64,000 nucleotides of DNA from positions 2,480,001 through 2,544,000 of the forward strand of contig NZ_FNSO01000004.1 in NCBI RefSeq assembly GCF_900105945.1. The letters are read 5' to 3'. A program made the position numbers and the translations under genes. The DNA comes from Amycolatopsis tolypomycina (GTDB lineage Bacteria > Actinomycetota > Actinomycetes > Mycobacteriales > Pseudonocardiaceae). The first letter of the stretch is position 1. Each line of letters begins with the position of its first letter. Shown here piece by piece: positions 52,690 through 60,377 of this stretch. A model generated the notes under the pieces. It was not told the origin of the DNA. It ran no database searches and worked only from the letters and a program-made list of their open reading frames with translations.

Positions 52690-53160
52690 CGCCCCGCCGG
52701 GAACCTCTCCACGGAGGTGGCCGACGGGGAGGCCCGCGCGGTGGCCGCCGCGGCATGGGAGGCCGGGGATCCCGCTCTTCGGCAGCACTACGGGCACGGG
52801 CGGACCGCCTTCGCGCGGAGTCCGTCTCGTCGGCCGGGTCCTGGTCCCGGATCGGGCGGCGAGGGCTTTGCCGTCCCGGCGACCTTGCGCGGGGAGTGGG
52901 ACTTCAGCGCGTCCGGCCTCCGGCGCAGTCTGGAGTCGCTGGAGCGCCTCGGCGTCGTCCACGACACGGACGACCACGCGGACCAGGCGCCGGCCGAAGC
53001 GGTGCCGGCTCTGGCAGAGCCGGACGTGATCGGCAGGTCCGGGGTCGGGGGTGAACCAGTGGCGGTTGCCCGTCCGGTTCGACGGCGCGTCATGCACGCG
53101 GGGCGCGCACGTTGCTGGAGCAGCCGGCGCCGGCGGAGCTGCTTCCCAGGGAGCTGTGAG
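52690..53160 (+). pseudogene. Decayed aldo/keto reductase (L-fucose/D-threo-aldose dehydrogenase type)
   Basis: Fragments of one aldo/keto reductase appear in order but in different frames: GNLSTEVADGEARAVAAAAWEAG then HYGHGRT; FAVPATLRGEWDFSASGLRRSLESLERLG and VHDTDDHADQ in the same frame; VNQWRLPVRFD one frame on (53051); TLLEQPAPAELLP in a third (53112). The first ~20 residues and internal segments, including the region before HYGHG, are missing. The parent was probably the sugar dehydrogenase of this catabolic operon. No ribosome site or intact frame remains. It ends ~170 bp before the HNH/intron locus. Confidence 0.75.
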
Positions 53161-53326
53161 TGGAAGGCCCGCTTGACGTCGAAGCGCCGACGCCCGGGGC
53201 TGTCTCGAAGTCGTGTCGAGCTGGTGAATAAAGTAGACCGGACTGCCCGGCGAGTTGCCGCGGTCAACGGGTGGCTCGCGCGCGGGTGTAGGCCCGTAGC
53301 CGTGTGGCTGCGGGCCGTTCCCGTGT

Positions 53327-56300
53327 TCAGGCTGCGAATGGCAGGGGTTCGTGGATGTTGTTGCGTCGGGGTTGTCGGCGTCGGTCGATGAATGCTGGTG
53401 GCAGGAACTCCGGCAGCCCATCGGCCGCGATGCGGACTTCCCAGCCGGAGCGGTGCAGCAACCGATGGTGGTGGGCGCACGTCAGCACCAGGTTGTTCAG
53501 GTCGGTGGGGCCGCCGTCGGCCCAGTGAGAGTCGGCAGGGGGCGCGGTGTCCGGATTTCGCCGGGTCGTTTCCCCCTGCCGCTCTCCCGAACCCGGCGTA
53601 CCCGTTTCCGAGTACCGGGCTCTCCACGAGTCGCCGTCAGGCAGGCGAGACGCCTGGTTTGTCCCATGGTGTCGGTATCCGGTGGCCCCGGTAGCGATAA
53701 CGCTGAATGGTCATCGTGGCGGGTTGCCAGAGTGCGACACTGTTGTATTCCGGCCACCACCGGTTGTAGTAGCGGCGGATGATCCACCGTCTGCTGGTGC
53801 GGGGGTGTTTGTTCTTCAGCCATTCCCAGACCCGCCACCACAGGTAGTGCTGGAGATGGTGGTAGGCCTTGCTGGAGGAACTGTGCCGGAAGTACTGGGC
53901 CCATCCGCGGGTCATCGTCCCGAGTTGCCGGAACAGTCGGTCCGCGTCCTGATGGGTGATCCGCTTGGTCGCTGCCTTCACCTTCCGTTTGATGGAAGTC
54001 ATCGACTTCTTCGACGGATAGGTGTAGATCAGTTTCCGGTCGCTTCCGTATTGAGTGTGCCGCTGGATGCGGAATCCCAGGAAGTCGAATCCCTCGTCGA
54101 TGTGCACGATCTGTGTCTTTTCCGGGGCGAGCCGAAGCCCGATCCGGTCCAGGATCGCACCGATCTCATCCCATAGTTTCTCCGCGTGGTCTCGGGTTCC
54201 GTTGACCAGGACGACGAAGTCGTCGGCATAACGGGTCAGCCGGAATGTTGCGCCGCCGCGTTGGCGATGGCGCGCCCGGGTCCAGGAGTTCCTGTGGTTC
54301 TCCCAGATCTGGTGGAAATAGTCGTCCAGTTCGGAGAGAGTGATGTTGGCCAGCAGCGGCGACAGAATGCCGCCCTGAGGGGTTCCGGAATGGGTGTCCC
54401 GGTCGGCGCCGTCCTCGCTGAGGATTCCCGCGCGCAGGAACGCCTTGATCAGCTCCAGGATCCGCTTGTCCTTGATCCGTTTCCGCACCAGCCCGAGCAG
54501 GGCGGTGTGGTCGATCTCGTCGAAACAGGCGGCGATGTCGCCCTCGAAGACCCACTCATAGCCCTGCTGGGCATAGTGGCGGATCTCCTCGACGGCGTCC
54601 TGGGCCCGGCGCCTGGGCCGGAAACCATAACTAGAGTCCCGGAACCCGGCCTCGAAGATCGGTTCCAGGACCAGCTTCAGCGAGGCTTGAACGACCCGAT
54701 CGGTCACGGTCGGTATCCCCAGCCGGCGCGTCTTCCCGCCGGTTCTGGGAATGTGCCGTTCCCGGACCGGGAGCGGACGGAACGCCCGAGCCTTCAGATC
54801 AGCCCGGATTTCCTCCAACAACCCGACAACACCCAGCTTCGATTCGGTGATCGAGCGGACAGTCCGCCGATCGACACCCGCGCTGCGTGCTCCGGTGTTC
54901 CCCGACACCCGTTCCCACGCCGTGACGAGGAATGCGGGGTCGGCCACGAGGTTATAGAGATCATCAAACCGGCGGCCGGGATCGGCCGCCGCCCAACGGT
55001 GCAGCTTCGTTTGCATTCCCAGTACCCGCTGCCCTGCGGTGAACGGCACCAACAGCAGATCACCGATGTTCACCGGTGAGGCTTCTTCTGGCATTACCTC
55101 AACTTCCCTGCTTCGTCTCGCTGCCGCCCTTCCCCATGTGGACGGCTTTCCCGTCCTCGGAGTACTACGGCGACTCCGCCCCATCGCAAGCCTCTCGGCA
55201 GGCAATGCGCCTATCCGTCATCAGACCACCGGCTGTGACCCGTTTATGGAAGGCTTGCGGTGGTTCCCATGTTCACGTGTTCCCGATCGACGAGTGAGGC
55301 ACCCAGCTTTACCCCGGCAGTCCCTGTGAATACGCCACAGACTTTCTCCACAGGCTGCCCGAGAACAATTCCCGGGCGGACGCTACCCCTACCACTTGGT
55401 TCACGCGCACTGCACTACCGACCCATATCCGCCAGGTTCGAGTCGGCTCCACATAACGAGGCTTCAGACACTGATTCCTATTCGTATACCTTCTCGTCTC
55501 GCTCACCGAGCCCGCACCATCTGGCGATACTGGCACGACTCGACTTTGTCAGGGCCGCTTGCCACCTCAACCTGCCCATTCCCGCAGGTCAGGCTGCCCT
55601 CAGCTTCACCGAACCGCTGTGACGATCCAGCGTCGGAGGTCTTGCACCTCCGATCGGATAAACACGCGCCTCATGGCGCACGTGGCGGACGTGGTGGCCC
55701 TGGCAATGCCGGGGTGGGCGGTGGCAGCCGGGGAAGGCACAGCCTCGGTCGCGGAGGAATAAGGCTCGGCGGAGTCCCGCGGAGATCAGCCGTCGGAGGC
55801 GGCCGAGGTTCAGCGGTTCGCTTTTCTCGCCCAGGACCGCGGGGATGATCATGGCGTCGCAGGCGTGCACCCGCGCTTCGGCGGCCGTCATGGTTCCGGT
55901 GTCGCCGAGGGTGGCCTTCCCGACCCCGGACTTCAAGTCTTTCAGGGAGACCGCGACCATCACGTGGGCTCGTTCCCCGGCCTGCATGGGCAGGTTCGGG
56001 GAGTTGAGGGCGAGATCCACGGCGTCGGAGAAGGCATCGCCGTAACGTTGCGGGGTGGTGCGGAAGTCGGGGCCGTCGTCGCCGGTGCGACGCTCAGCCA
56101 GGGCGTCCAGCAACGCGCTGGCGCGGGTGCCGGTTTCGTCGTCGAACCGGCCGCTCAGCTCCCACACCCCGGTTCTTTTGCGGCGCAGGAACAGTTCCCG
56201 GGCGGGAACCGAGGGTTCGGTGTCGTCGGGGGCGGTTCCGTCGGGAGCCAGGTGGGCGAGGATGCGGGCACCGAGGGCGGCGACCTGCTTGTGGCCAGCC

Positions 56301-56713
56301 TCCTCGGCGAAAGTGAGCAGGTTGGCCTCGGCACTCAGGCGATGCTCGGGCGGAACTTGAGTCAGGACATCGGTGATCACATCGATCATCGGGTCACTCA
56401 ACCGCCCCGCCCGGGCAGCAGCACCGGTGCCGGGAGCCAGCGCAGGAATCGGGGAGCCATCCAGGTTCCGGCCCGGGTTCACCAACCGAGCCCGTTTCAC
56501 CGCCCGTTCCGCAGCCGGCTTCGGCACATCGGCGAGATGCTCCAGAAGCCGTGCCACAGAACGATAGCCGAACAGCTCCATCACCCCACGCTGCTCGATG
56601 TCCACCAGCAGCGCACCAAGTTCAGCCTCGGCAGACCGCATGGTCGCGATCAGCGATCCGATGCGGTCGGCAAGAGCCGCCGCGTCGGCTGAGGGGGTCG
56701 CGTCGTGGGTCAT
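53327..56713 (-). CDS. DUF222/HNH endonuclease gene interrupted by a group II intron (exons 56713-55682 and 53524-53327)
   Basis: Actinobacterial 13E12-type DUF222 protein with C-terminal HNH nuclease. Exon 1 (56713-55682, 344 codons) carries the DUF222 region (LLEHLADVPKPAAERAVKRARLV) and ends ...GCAFPGCHRPPRHCQGHHVRH. Exon 2 (53524-53327) starts WADGGPTDLNNLVLTCAHHHRLLH and ends PLPFAA then TGA. Joining them exactly at the intron borders gives HHVRHWADGGPTDLNNLVLTCAHHH, the canonical HNH site, in frame, total 409 aa. Unspliced mRNA would stop inside the intron after 30 foreign residues and lose the second half of the active site. ATG 56713 has GGAGG unusually close (1 nt), so the start may be leaderless. 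Biological role of this multi-copy family is not established. Confidence 0.85.
53589..53622 (-). ncRNA. Group II intron domain V
   Basis: 34-nt catalytic hairpin read on the minus strand: starts GAGCCCGGTACTC, loop GGAAAC, ends GGGTACGCCGGGTTC with the expected internal bulge. This is the standard size and form of domain V. Confidence 0.85.
53637..55094 (-). CDS. ltrA: Group II intron reverse transcriptase/maturase
   Basis: 485-residue intron-encoded protein that aids splicing and copies the intron into DNA. RT motifs include RRLGIPTVTDRVVQASLKLVLEPIFEAGF, YGFRPRRRAQDAVE, DIAACFDEIDH, GTPQGGILSPLLANITLSELD and the catalytic RYADDFVVLV, followed by GLRLAPEKTQIVHIDEGFDFLGF. The maturase X region (~360-460) is present with RGWAQYFRHSSSSKAYHHLQHYLWWRVWEWL. 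There is no C-terminal HNH/En domain, so mobility would depend on replication forks. ATG 55094 is chosen for the GAGG upstream. It lies in domain IV, just before domain V. Confidence 0.93.
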   Translation of the reverse strand: MPEEASPVNIGDLLLVPFTAGQRVLGMQTKLHRWAAADPGRRFDDLYNLVADPAFLVTAWERVSGNTGARSAGVDRRTVRSITESKLGVVGLLEEIRADLKARAFRPLPVRERHIPRTGGKTRRLGIPTVTDRVVQASLKLVLEPIFEAGFRDSSYGFRPRRRAQDAVEEIRHYAQQGYEWVFEGDIAACFDEIDHTALLGLVRKRIKDKRILELIKAFLRAGILSEDGADRDTHSGTPQGGILSPLLANITLSELDDYFHQIWENHRNSWTRARHRQRGGATFRLTRYADDFVVLVNGTRDHAEKLWDEIGAILDRIGLRLAPEKTQIVHIDEGFDFLGFRIQRHTQYGSDRKLIYTYPSKKSMTSIKRKVKAATKRITHQDADRLFRQLGTMTRGWAQYFRHSSSSKAYHHLQHYLWWRVWEWLKNKHPRTSRRWIIRRYYNRWWPEYNSVALWQPATMTIQRYRYRGHRIPTPWDKPGVSPA

Positions 56714-56822
56714 ACCTCCAAACTACCCACCCATCGAACACACGGCATCACACGAAACGGTGAGAACACAAGGTAAAGAGGGTAAGCGAAGCATGGCGAA
56801 TCGGCCCACGCGGACCACAGTT

Positions 56823-57350
56823 CTAATGGTCCACAGTGGATGGCTGAGGCCGGGAAGCCTCCTCGGCGGCGCGCACGCGGAAGACCTGACGAATCAGGCC
56901 GATGCACCAGATGAACGTCAGCGCGATCACGGTCGGGTTCTTCAGGAACAACAGGACAGCGAGGTACGTCTGCCGGGCGGACTCGGGCAGCAGCTGCGAC
57001 AGCACGTGTTCGGCCAGGACTTCGAAGACCAGGACGGCCGCGCCGAGGAATGCCGCCTGCCACAGCAGGCTGCGCCAATGGTTGCGCGCGAACGCCCGGC
57101 CCGCGCGCCAGTGGAGGGTCAGCCCGCGCATCGCGAGGCGCCAGACCAGCACCACGAGGGCGATCCGGGCGGCCATGACGACGACCTCGGAGGCGAGGGC
57201 GAGGCCGTGGGGGATCCGGTCGGTCCAGTTGACCACGATCAGCCGCTGGATCGAGGCGATCGACGACAGGCCCACGACGAGCCGCCAGTGGCGGGTGTAG
57301 CAGTGCCACGTCCACTTCGGCACTTCCAGTGCTCGCTTCAGCTCGCTCAC
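56823..57350 (-). CDS. Hypothetical membrane protein
   Basis: 175 residues with about four hydrophobic helices (LVVGLSSIASIQRLIVV; ALASEVVVMAARIALVVLVWRLAM; LLWQAAFLGAAVLVFEVLA; NPTVIALTFIWCIGLI). Basic and Trp-rich loops between them (WKWTWHCYTRHW; HWRAGRAFARNHWRS) suggest a cytoplasmic face. No family is recognised. GTG 57350 has GGGGG upstream. It diverges from a MarR gene with a TTCAGT-GT-ACTGAA palindrome between them, so it is probably the MarR target, possibly a transporter or resistance-related membrane protein. Confidence 0.7.
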   Translation of the reverse strand: MSELKRALEVPKWTWHCYTRHWRLVVGLSSIASIQRLIVVNWTDRIPHGLALASEVVVMAARIALVVLVWRLAMRGLTLHWRAGRAFARNHWRSLLWQAAFLGAAVLVFEVLAEHVLSQLLPESARQTYLAVLLFLKNPTVIALTFIWCIGLIRQVFRVRAAEEASRPQPSTVDH

Positions 57351-57384
57351 GGTACCCCCATGGTTCAGTCGGCGAGTAATTTAG

Positions 57385-57398
57385 TTCAGTGTACTGAA
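57385..57398. promoter_or_regulatory. MarR-type palindrome
   Basis: TTCAGT-GT-ACTGAA, a perfect 6+2+6 inverted repeat midway between the membrane protein and MarR starts (34 and 25 bp away). AT-rich flanks (TTTAG, ATATC) make this the likely promoter and MarR operator. Confidence 0.65.
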
Positions 57399-57423
57399 AT
57401 ATCGACGCAGGTAAAGTGACCGC

Positions 57424-57849
57424 ATGGACGGTCGAGACGCCGGACGCGAACTGAGCACCGCCGTGGTCGCGTTCCACGAGGCGGTGGGCGCGAGCCTGGG
57501 CGTGACGGCGGTGGACCAGCGTGCCCTCGCGATGATCGCGGCCGCCGGCTCGATGTCGGCGGGGGACTTGGCCAAGGAGATCGGCCTCACCCCGGGCGCG
57601 GTGACCGGGCTGGTCGACCGGCTCGAGCGCGCCGGGCTCGCCCGCCGCGCACCGGACCCGGCCGACCGGCGCCGGCTCGTGATCACGGCGGTGCCCGGGG
57701 CGTTCGGGAAGGTCTTCGCCGGTCTCGACGCGGCCATGACCGAGCTGAACGGCCGCTACACCCCGGCCGAGCAGGCGGTGATCGCGGACTGGGTGGCGCG
57801 CACGATCGACGTCCTGCGCGAGCAGACCCGGTTGCTCGCGAAGCGGTGA
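57424..57849 (+). CDS. MarR family regulator
   Basis: 141-residue winged-helix repressor. The HTH lies at ~45-70 (SMSAGDLAKEIGLTPGAVTGLVDRLERAGLARRAPDPADRRRLVITAV), where the DPADRRRLV wing is the MarR hallmark. Terminal helices for dimerisation are present. ATG 57424 is leader-short, close to the palindromic promoter. It is likely to control itself and the divergent membrane protein gene in response to a phenolic or drug-like ligand. The serine hydrolase gene begins 56 bp downstream. Confidence 0.88.
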   Translation: MDGRDAGRELSTAVVAFHEAVGASLGVTAVDQRALAMIAAAGSMSAGDLAKEIGLTPGAVTGLVDRLERAGLARRAPDPADRRRLVITAVPGAFGKVFAGLDAAMTELNGRYTPAEQAVIADWVARTIDVLREQTRLLAKR

Positions 57850-57905
57850 TGCCGCCGGCCCGGTTGCGCTACGGTGGCGGGGGAACGCGGACACCGGGGG
57901 GAATC

Positions 57906-59084
57906 ATGCGTCGACTGCTCGTCTCCGCCGCCTGCGCCGTGCTGCTGGTCGCCGGCACCGGAACCGCCGATGCGGCAACGGATCCGCGGCAGGCCGCGCT
58001 GGATGTGGCCGTGCAGGCCGGGAACGTCGGGATGATCGCCGTCGCCACGGACGCGGGCGGGCGGTGGCGGGGGCGGGCCGGGGTCGCCGACGTCGTCACC
58101 GGGGCGAAACCCGACACCGGCGGGCGGTTCCGCATCGGCAGCGTGTCCAAGACTTTCACGGCGACGCTCGTGCTGAAGCTCGCCGCGAACGGCAGGCTGC
58201 GGCTGGACGACCCGATCGCGCGGTACCTGCCCGGCCTGCTGCCGTACCCGGAGCCGATCACCGTGCGGCAGCTGCTGCAGCACACCGCCGGCGTGCCCCG
58301 TGACCTGGCGCCGCAGTACACCTGGACGACCGCGGAAGAGCTGGACACCGAACGCTTCGTGCACTTCGGCGAGGTCGAGGCGATCCACGACAGCACCGTG
58401 CAGCCGCTGCTGTTCCCGCCGGGCACGGGCTGGTCCTACTCCAACACCGGCTACAACGTGCTGGCGCTGCTGGTGGAAAAGCTCACCGGCCGTCCGTTCG
58501 AGCGGGTGCTCGCCGACTGGATCACCGGCCCGCTGCACCTGGCGGACACGTTCCTGCCGCGGGACTTCCCGTGGGTGCCGCGCCCGGCCATCCGCGGCTA
58601 CGAGCAGCTCTACCCGGCACCGCGCGGGCTGACGGACGTCACCGTGTACAACCTCAGCCGCTACTTCGGCGCGGGGAACATCATTTCCAGCGCGGCCGAC
58701 CTGAACCGCTTCTTCCGCGCGCTGTTCGGCGGCGAGCTGCTGCCCGCCGACGTGCTGGCGCAGATGAAGACCACGGTGCCGTGGCCGGGCGAGGGCGGGC
58801 TGGTCGGCTACGGGCTCGGGCTGATGCGCATCTCCCTGGCCGGCATCTGCGGTCCCGGCGCCCCCGACGTCTGGGGGCACGGCGGGGACGTCCCCGGGTA
58901 CAACACATGGAGCATGAGCGACGCGGCGGGCACCCGCGGGATCACGGTCGCGTCCAGCCCCGACCTGACCGCTTCGCCCGCCGCGGCGGCCCGCCGGACC
59001 CTGGCGATGGTGACGGAGTTCTGCACGCCGGCGCTGCCGGACGCCCAGGAACGCGCCGCGCGGATCCAGGCCGCGCTGCGCTGA
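57906..59084 (+). CDS. Secreted class C beta-lactamase-like serine hydrolase
   Basis: 392-residue penicillin-binding/beta-lactamase class C-fold hydrolase (esterase EstB or D-aminopeptidase type). A signal peptide (~1-24) is followed by the SxxK motif in FRIGSVSKTFTA, the YxN motif in SYSNTGYNVL and the HxG motif in WGHGGDVPGY. Length and motif spacing are normal. ATG 57906 follows GGGGGG. It may be co-transcribed with the MarR gene. True beta-lactamase activity is possible but many relatives are peptidases or esterases. A short hairpin (59129-59144) follows. Confidence 0.88.
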   Translation: MRRLLVSAACAVLLVAGTGTADAATDPRQAALDVAVQAGNVGMIAVATDAGGRWRGRAGVADVVTGAKPDTGGRFRIGSVSKTFTATLVLKLAANGRLRLDDPIARYLPGLLPYPEPITVRQLLQHTAGVPRDLAPQYTWTTAEELDTERFVHFGEVEAIHDSTVQPLLFPPGTGWSYSNTGYNVLALLVEKLTGRPFERVLADWITGPLHLADTFLPRDFPWVPRPAIRGYEQLYPAPRGLTDVTVYNLSRYFGAGNIISSAADLNRFFRALFGGELLPADVLAQMKTTVPWPGEGGLVGYGLGLMRISLAGICGPGAPDVWGHGGDVPGYNTWSMSDAAGTRGITVASSPDLTASPAAAARRTLAMVTEFCTPALPDAQERAARIQAALR

Positions 59085-59435
59085 CGCCGGTTCCCCGCCA
59101 CCGCACCACGAGCCGATCGCCGTGGTTTGGCCGCCTCGGCGGCCGGGTAAACGAATTCCGGCTCGTCTCCAGCCCTCCGGACGCGCCGGCCTGCCGCGCT
59201 CCGCACCGCCGTCCGGAGGAAGAGCCGTCACGCTGTTCCCGGCTTCCTGGCGCCGGTGCGCGCTCCGCCACCACCGATCCAGGGGGAACCCATGTCCGTG
59301 CCGTCCCCGACGACCGTCGACCGCCGCCCGGCCCGAACTCCGCACCCGGTCGCGCCCGGACCTCGTGGCGGGCAAGGCGTTCGGGCAGCCGCGGATGACG
59401 GCGCGGGCGCCGGGGTCAGCCGAGCTTCCCGGTCG
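59085..59435. other. Non-coding or degenerate stretch between the serine hydrolase and STAS genes
   Basis: 351 bp. GGCCGCC-TC-GGCGGCC at 59129-59144 is a likely terminator. ATG 59292 with AGGGGGAACCC upstream opens a frame (MSVPSPTTVDRRPA) without recognisable family. A second frame (LVAGKAFGQPRMTARAPG) continues in different register. The stretch could be a short remnant of a lost gene; nothing firmer is visible. Confidence 0.35.
59129..59144 (+). terminator. GC hairpin after the serine hydrolase
   Basis: GGCCGCC-TC-GGCGGCC forms a 5-7-bp GC stem with a CTCG or shorter loop, 45 bp after the stop codon. Confidence 0.45.
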
Positions 59436-59657
59436 TCACTCGGGCGTGCAGGTGCTGCGGGGGTCGAGCAGGACGGCGGCGAGCAGGTCGACTTCGCGCA
59501 GGTCGATGACCACCAGGTGCGGTGGCGGCAGGGGGTCCGTGGCGCCGAGCAGCCGGGTCGGCACGGCCGCGGCGGCGCCCGTGTCGAGGGTTCCGGTGAC
59601 CCGCAGGACGAGCGCCTGCCCGGCCTCCACCGGCGCGATTTCGATCTCGGCCGCCAT
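59436..59657 (-). CDS. Short STAS-like protein, probably truncated
   Basis: 73 residues resembling the first two thirds of a STAS anti-sigma-factor antagonist (EIAPVEAGQALVLRVTGTLDTG; PPHLVVIDLREVDLL). The segment that should carry the phosphorylated Ser (D-S-x-G) reads DLLAAVLLDPRST and then stops, so the final helices and the phosphosite are missing. Good ribosome site GGAGGTGTCTC precedes ATG 59657. It may be a C-terminal deletion or frameshift. It follows a coiled-coil protein gene by 32 bp. Confidence 0.55.
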   Translation of the reverse strand: MAAEIEIAPVEAGQALVLRVTGTLDTGAAAAVPTRLLGATDPLPPPHLVVIDLREVDLLAAVLLDPRSTCTPE

Positions 59658-59689
59658 GAGACACCTCCAGTCCGGTCGTCGGAACGGGG

Positions 59690-60154
59690 TTACCCGAGCG
59701 GGGCCGGTCGTAGTCCGGCCGCGCGGCGGGCCACCCCCGCGGCGGCACCAGGACCGCGGCGCTCGGGTCCGACGGCCTGCTCAGGCGGCTCGTCCGGTGT
59801 GTCGAGTGCTTCCGCGCGCCGGCGGTTGATGACCGCGTCCGCCCGGTGGGTTTCCGCTTTGCGGCGGTGTTCCGCTTCGGTGGCACCGCCCGAGCGGGCG
59901 GCTGCTTCGTGTTGCTCCGCCGCCCGATCGTGGGCGTCCGCCGACCGGTGCAACGCGGCCCGCAGCCGCTCTCGCGCGGCTTCTTGCCGCTGCCGGGCGT
60001 CGTTCGACGTCGGGAAGCCCCGGGACTGCTCGACGCTCGAGCGGTCGTCGCGGTGGGACAGCGCCCGGCGCCAGTGCCGGGCGGCCTCGGCGCGCTCGGC
60101 GGCTCGTCTCGCGGCTTCCGCGGCGGTCGCGCCGGGGTCGGTCGGGACGTCCAC
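59690..60154 (-). CDS. Ala/Arg/Glu-rich coiled-coil hypothetical protein
   Basis: 154 residues with long, charged, Ala-rich helices (ATAAEAARRAAERAEAARHW; AHDRAAEQHEAAARSGGATEAEHRRKAETHRADAVINRRR). It is predicted to be an extended coiled coil. SVEQSRGFPTS in the middle is the only non-helical break. No annotated domain is recognised. Proteins like it are common next to STAS or stress genes in Actinobacteria. The GTG 60154 start has only a weak GGAA site; GC-rich composition makes other starts possible. Confidence 0.55.
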   Translation of the reverse strand: MDVPTDPGATAAEAARRAAERAEAARHWRRALSHRDDRSSVEQSRGFPTSNDARQRQEAARERLRAALHRSADAHDRAAEQHEAAARSGGATEAEHRRKAETHRADAVINRRRAEALDTPDEPPEQAVGPERRGPGAAAGVARRAAGLRPAPLG

Positions 60155-60183
60155 GCCACTGATGGTTCCACGCGTCGACCCGC

Positions 60184-60256
60184 CGGTCCTCCCCCCGGAA
60201 AGAAGGACCGCTTCCGCTCGGCGAAGGGTGGGGGGAGACCTGCGAGCGGAAGCGGT
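60184..60256 (-). promoter_or_regulatory. Long inverted repeat with alternative hairpin (terminator or attenuator)
   Basis: Read on the minus strand, ACCGCTTCCGCTCG (60256-60243) pairs perfectly with CGAGCGGAAGCGGT (60220-60207) over a 22-nt loop. The second arm also overlaps CGGTCCT (60210-60204), which can pair with AGGACCG (60190-60184). The two hairpins are mutually exclusive. It lies between the Gfo/Idh stop and the coiled-coil gene start, 30 bp before the latter. Confidence 0.5.
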
Positions 60257-60377
60257 GGCTTGGGGTCGGTACGGGGGTCGCCTCTCGGCGAGTGGCGCGA
60301 CCCGGCTCCGGGGTGAACCGGTGGTCCGGGAAGGCGGAGGGGGTGAGGCCCGGGGGACTCCGCCGTACCGACACCCG

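Larger units (their letters stand above)
53525..55681 (-). mobile_element. Group II intron (2157 bp) with RT/maturase, inserted in the HNH codon region
   Basis: The 5' end is GTGCG, the group II consensus (55681 downward). Domain V is a 34-nt hairpin at 53622-53589 starting GAGCCC, with a GAAA tetraloop and ending GGGTTC. Domain VI follows (GAGAG C GGCAGGGGG ... CCCCCTGCC GA CTCTC) with a bulged A at 53532, 7 nt before the 3' end. The 3' end is AC at 53525. Domains I-III fill 55681-55095 before the maturase gene. All core parts are present, so the intron appears splicing-competent and is probably a recent arrival. Confidence 0.88.

Noticed and set aside
53525..55681. Insertion sequence or retron instead of an intron
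   Set aside because: No terminal inverted repeats, target duplication or transposase; domain V/VI, GTGCG and maturase define a group II intron.
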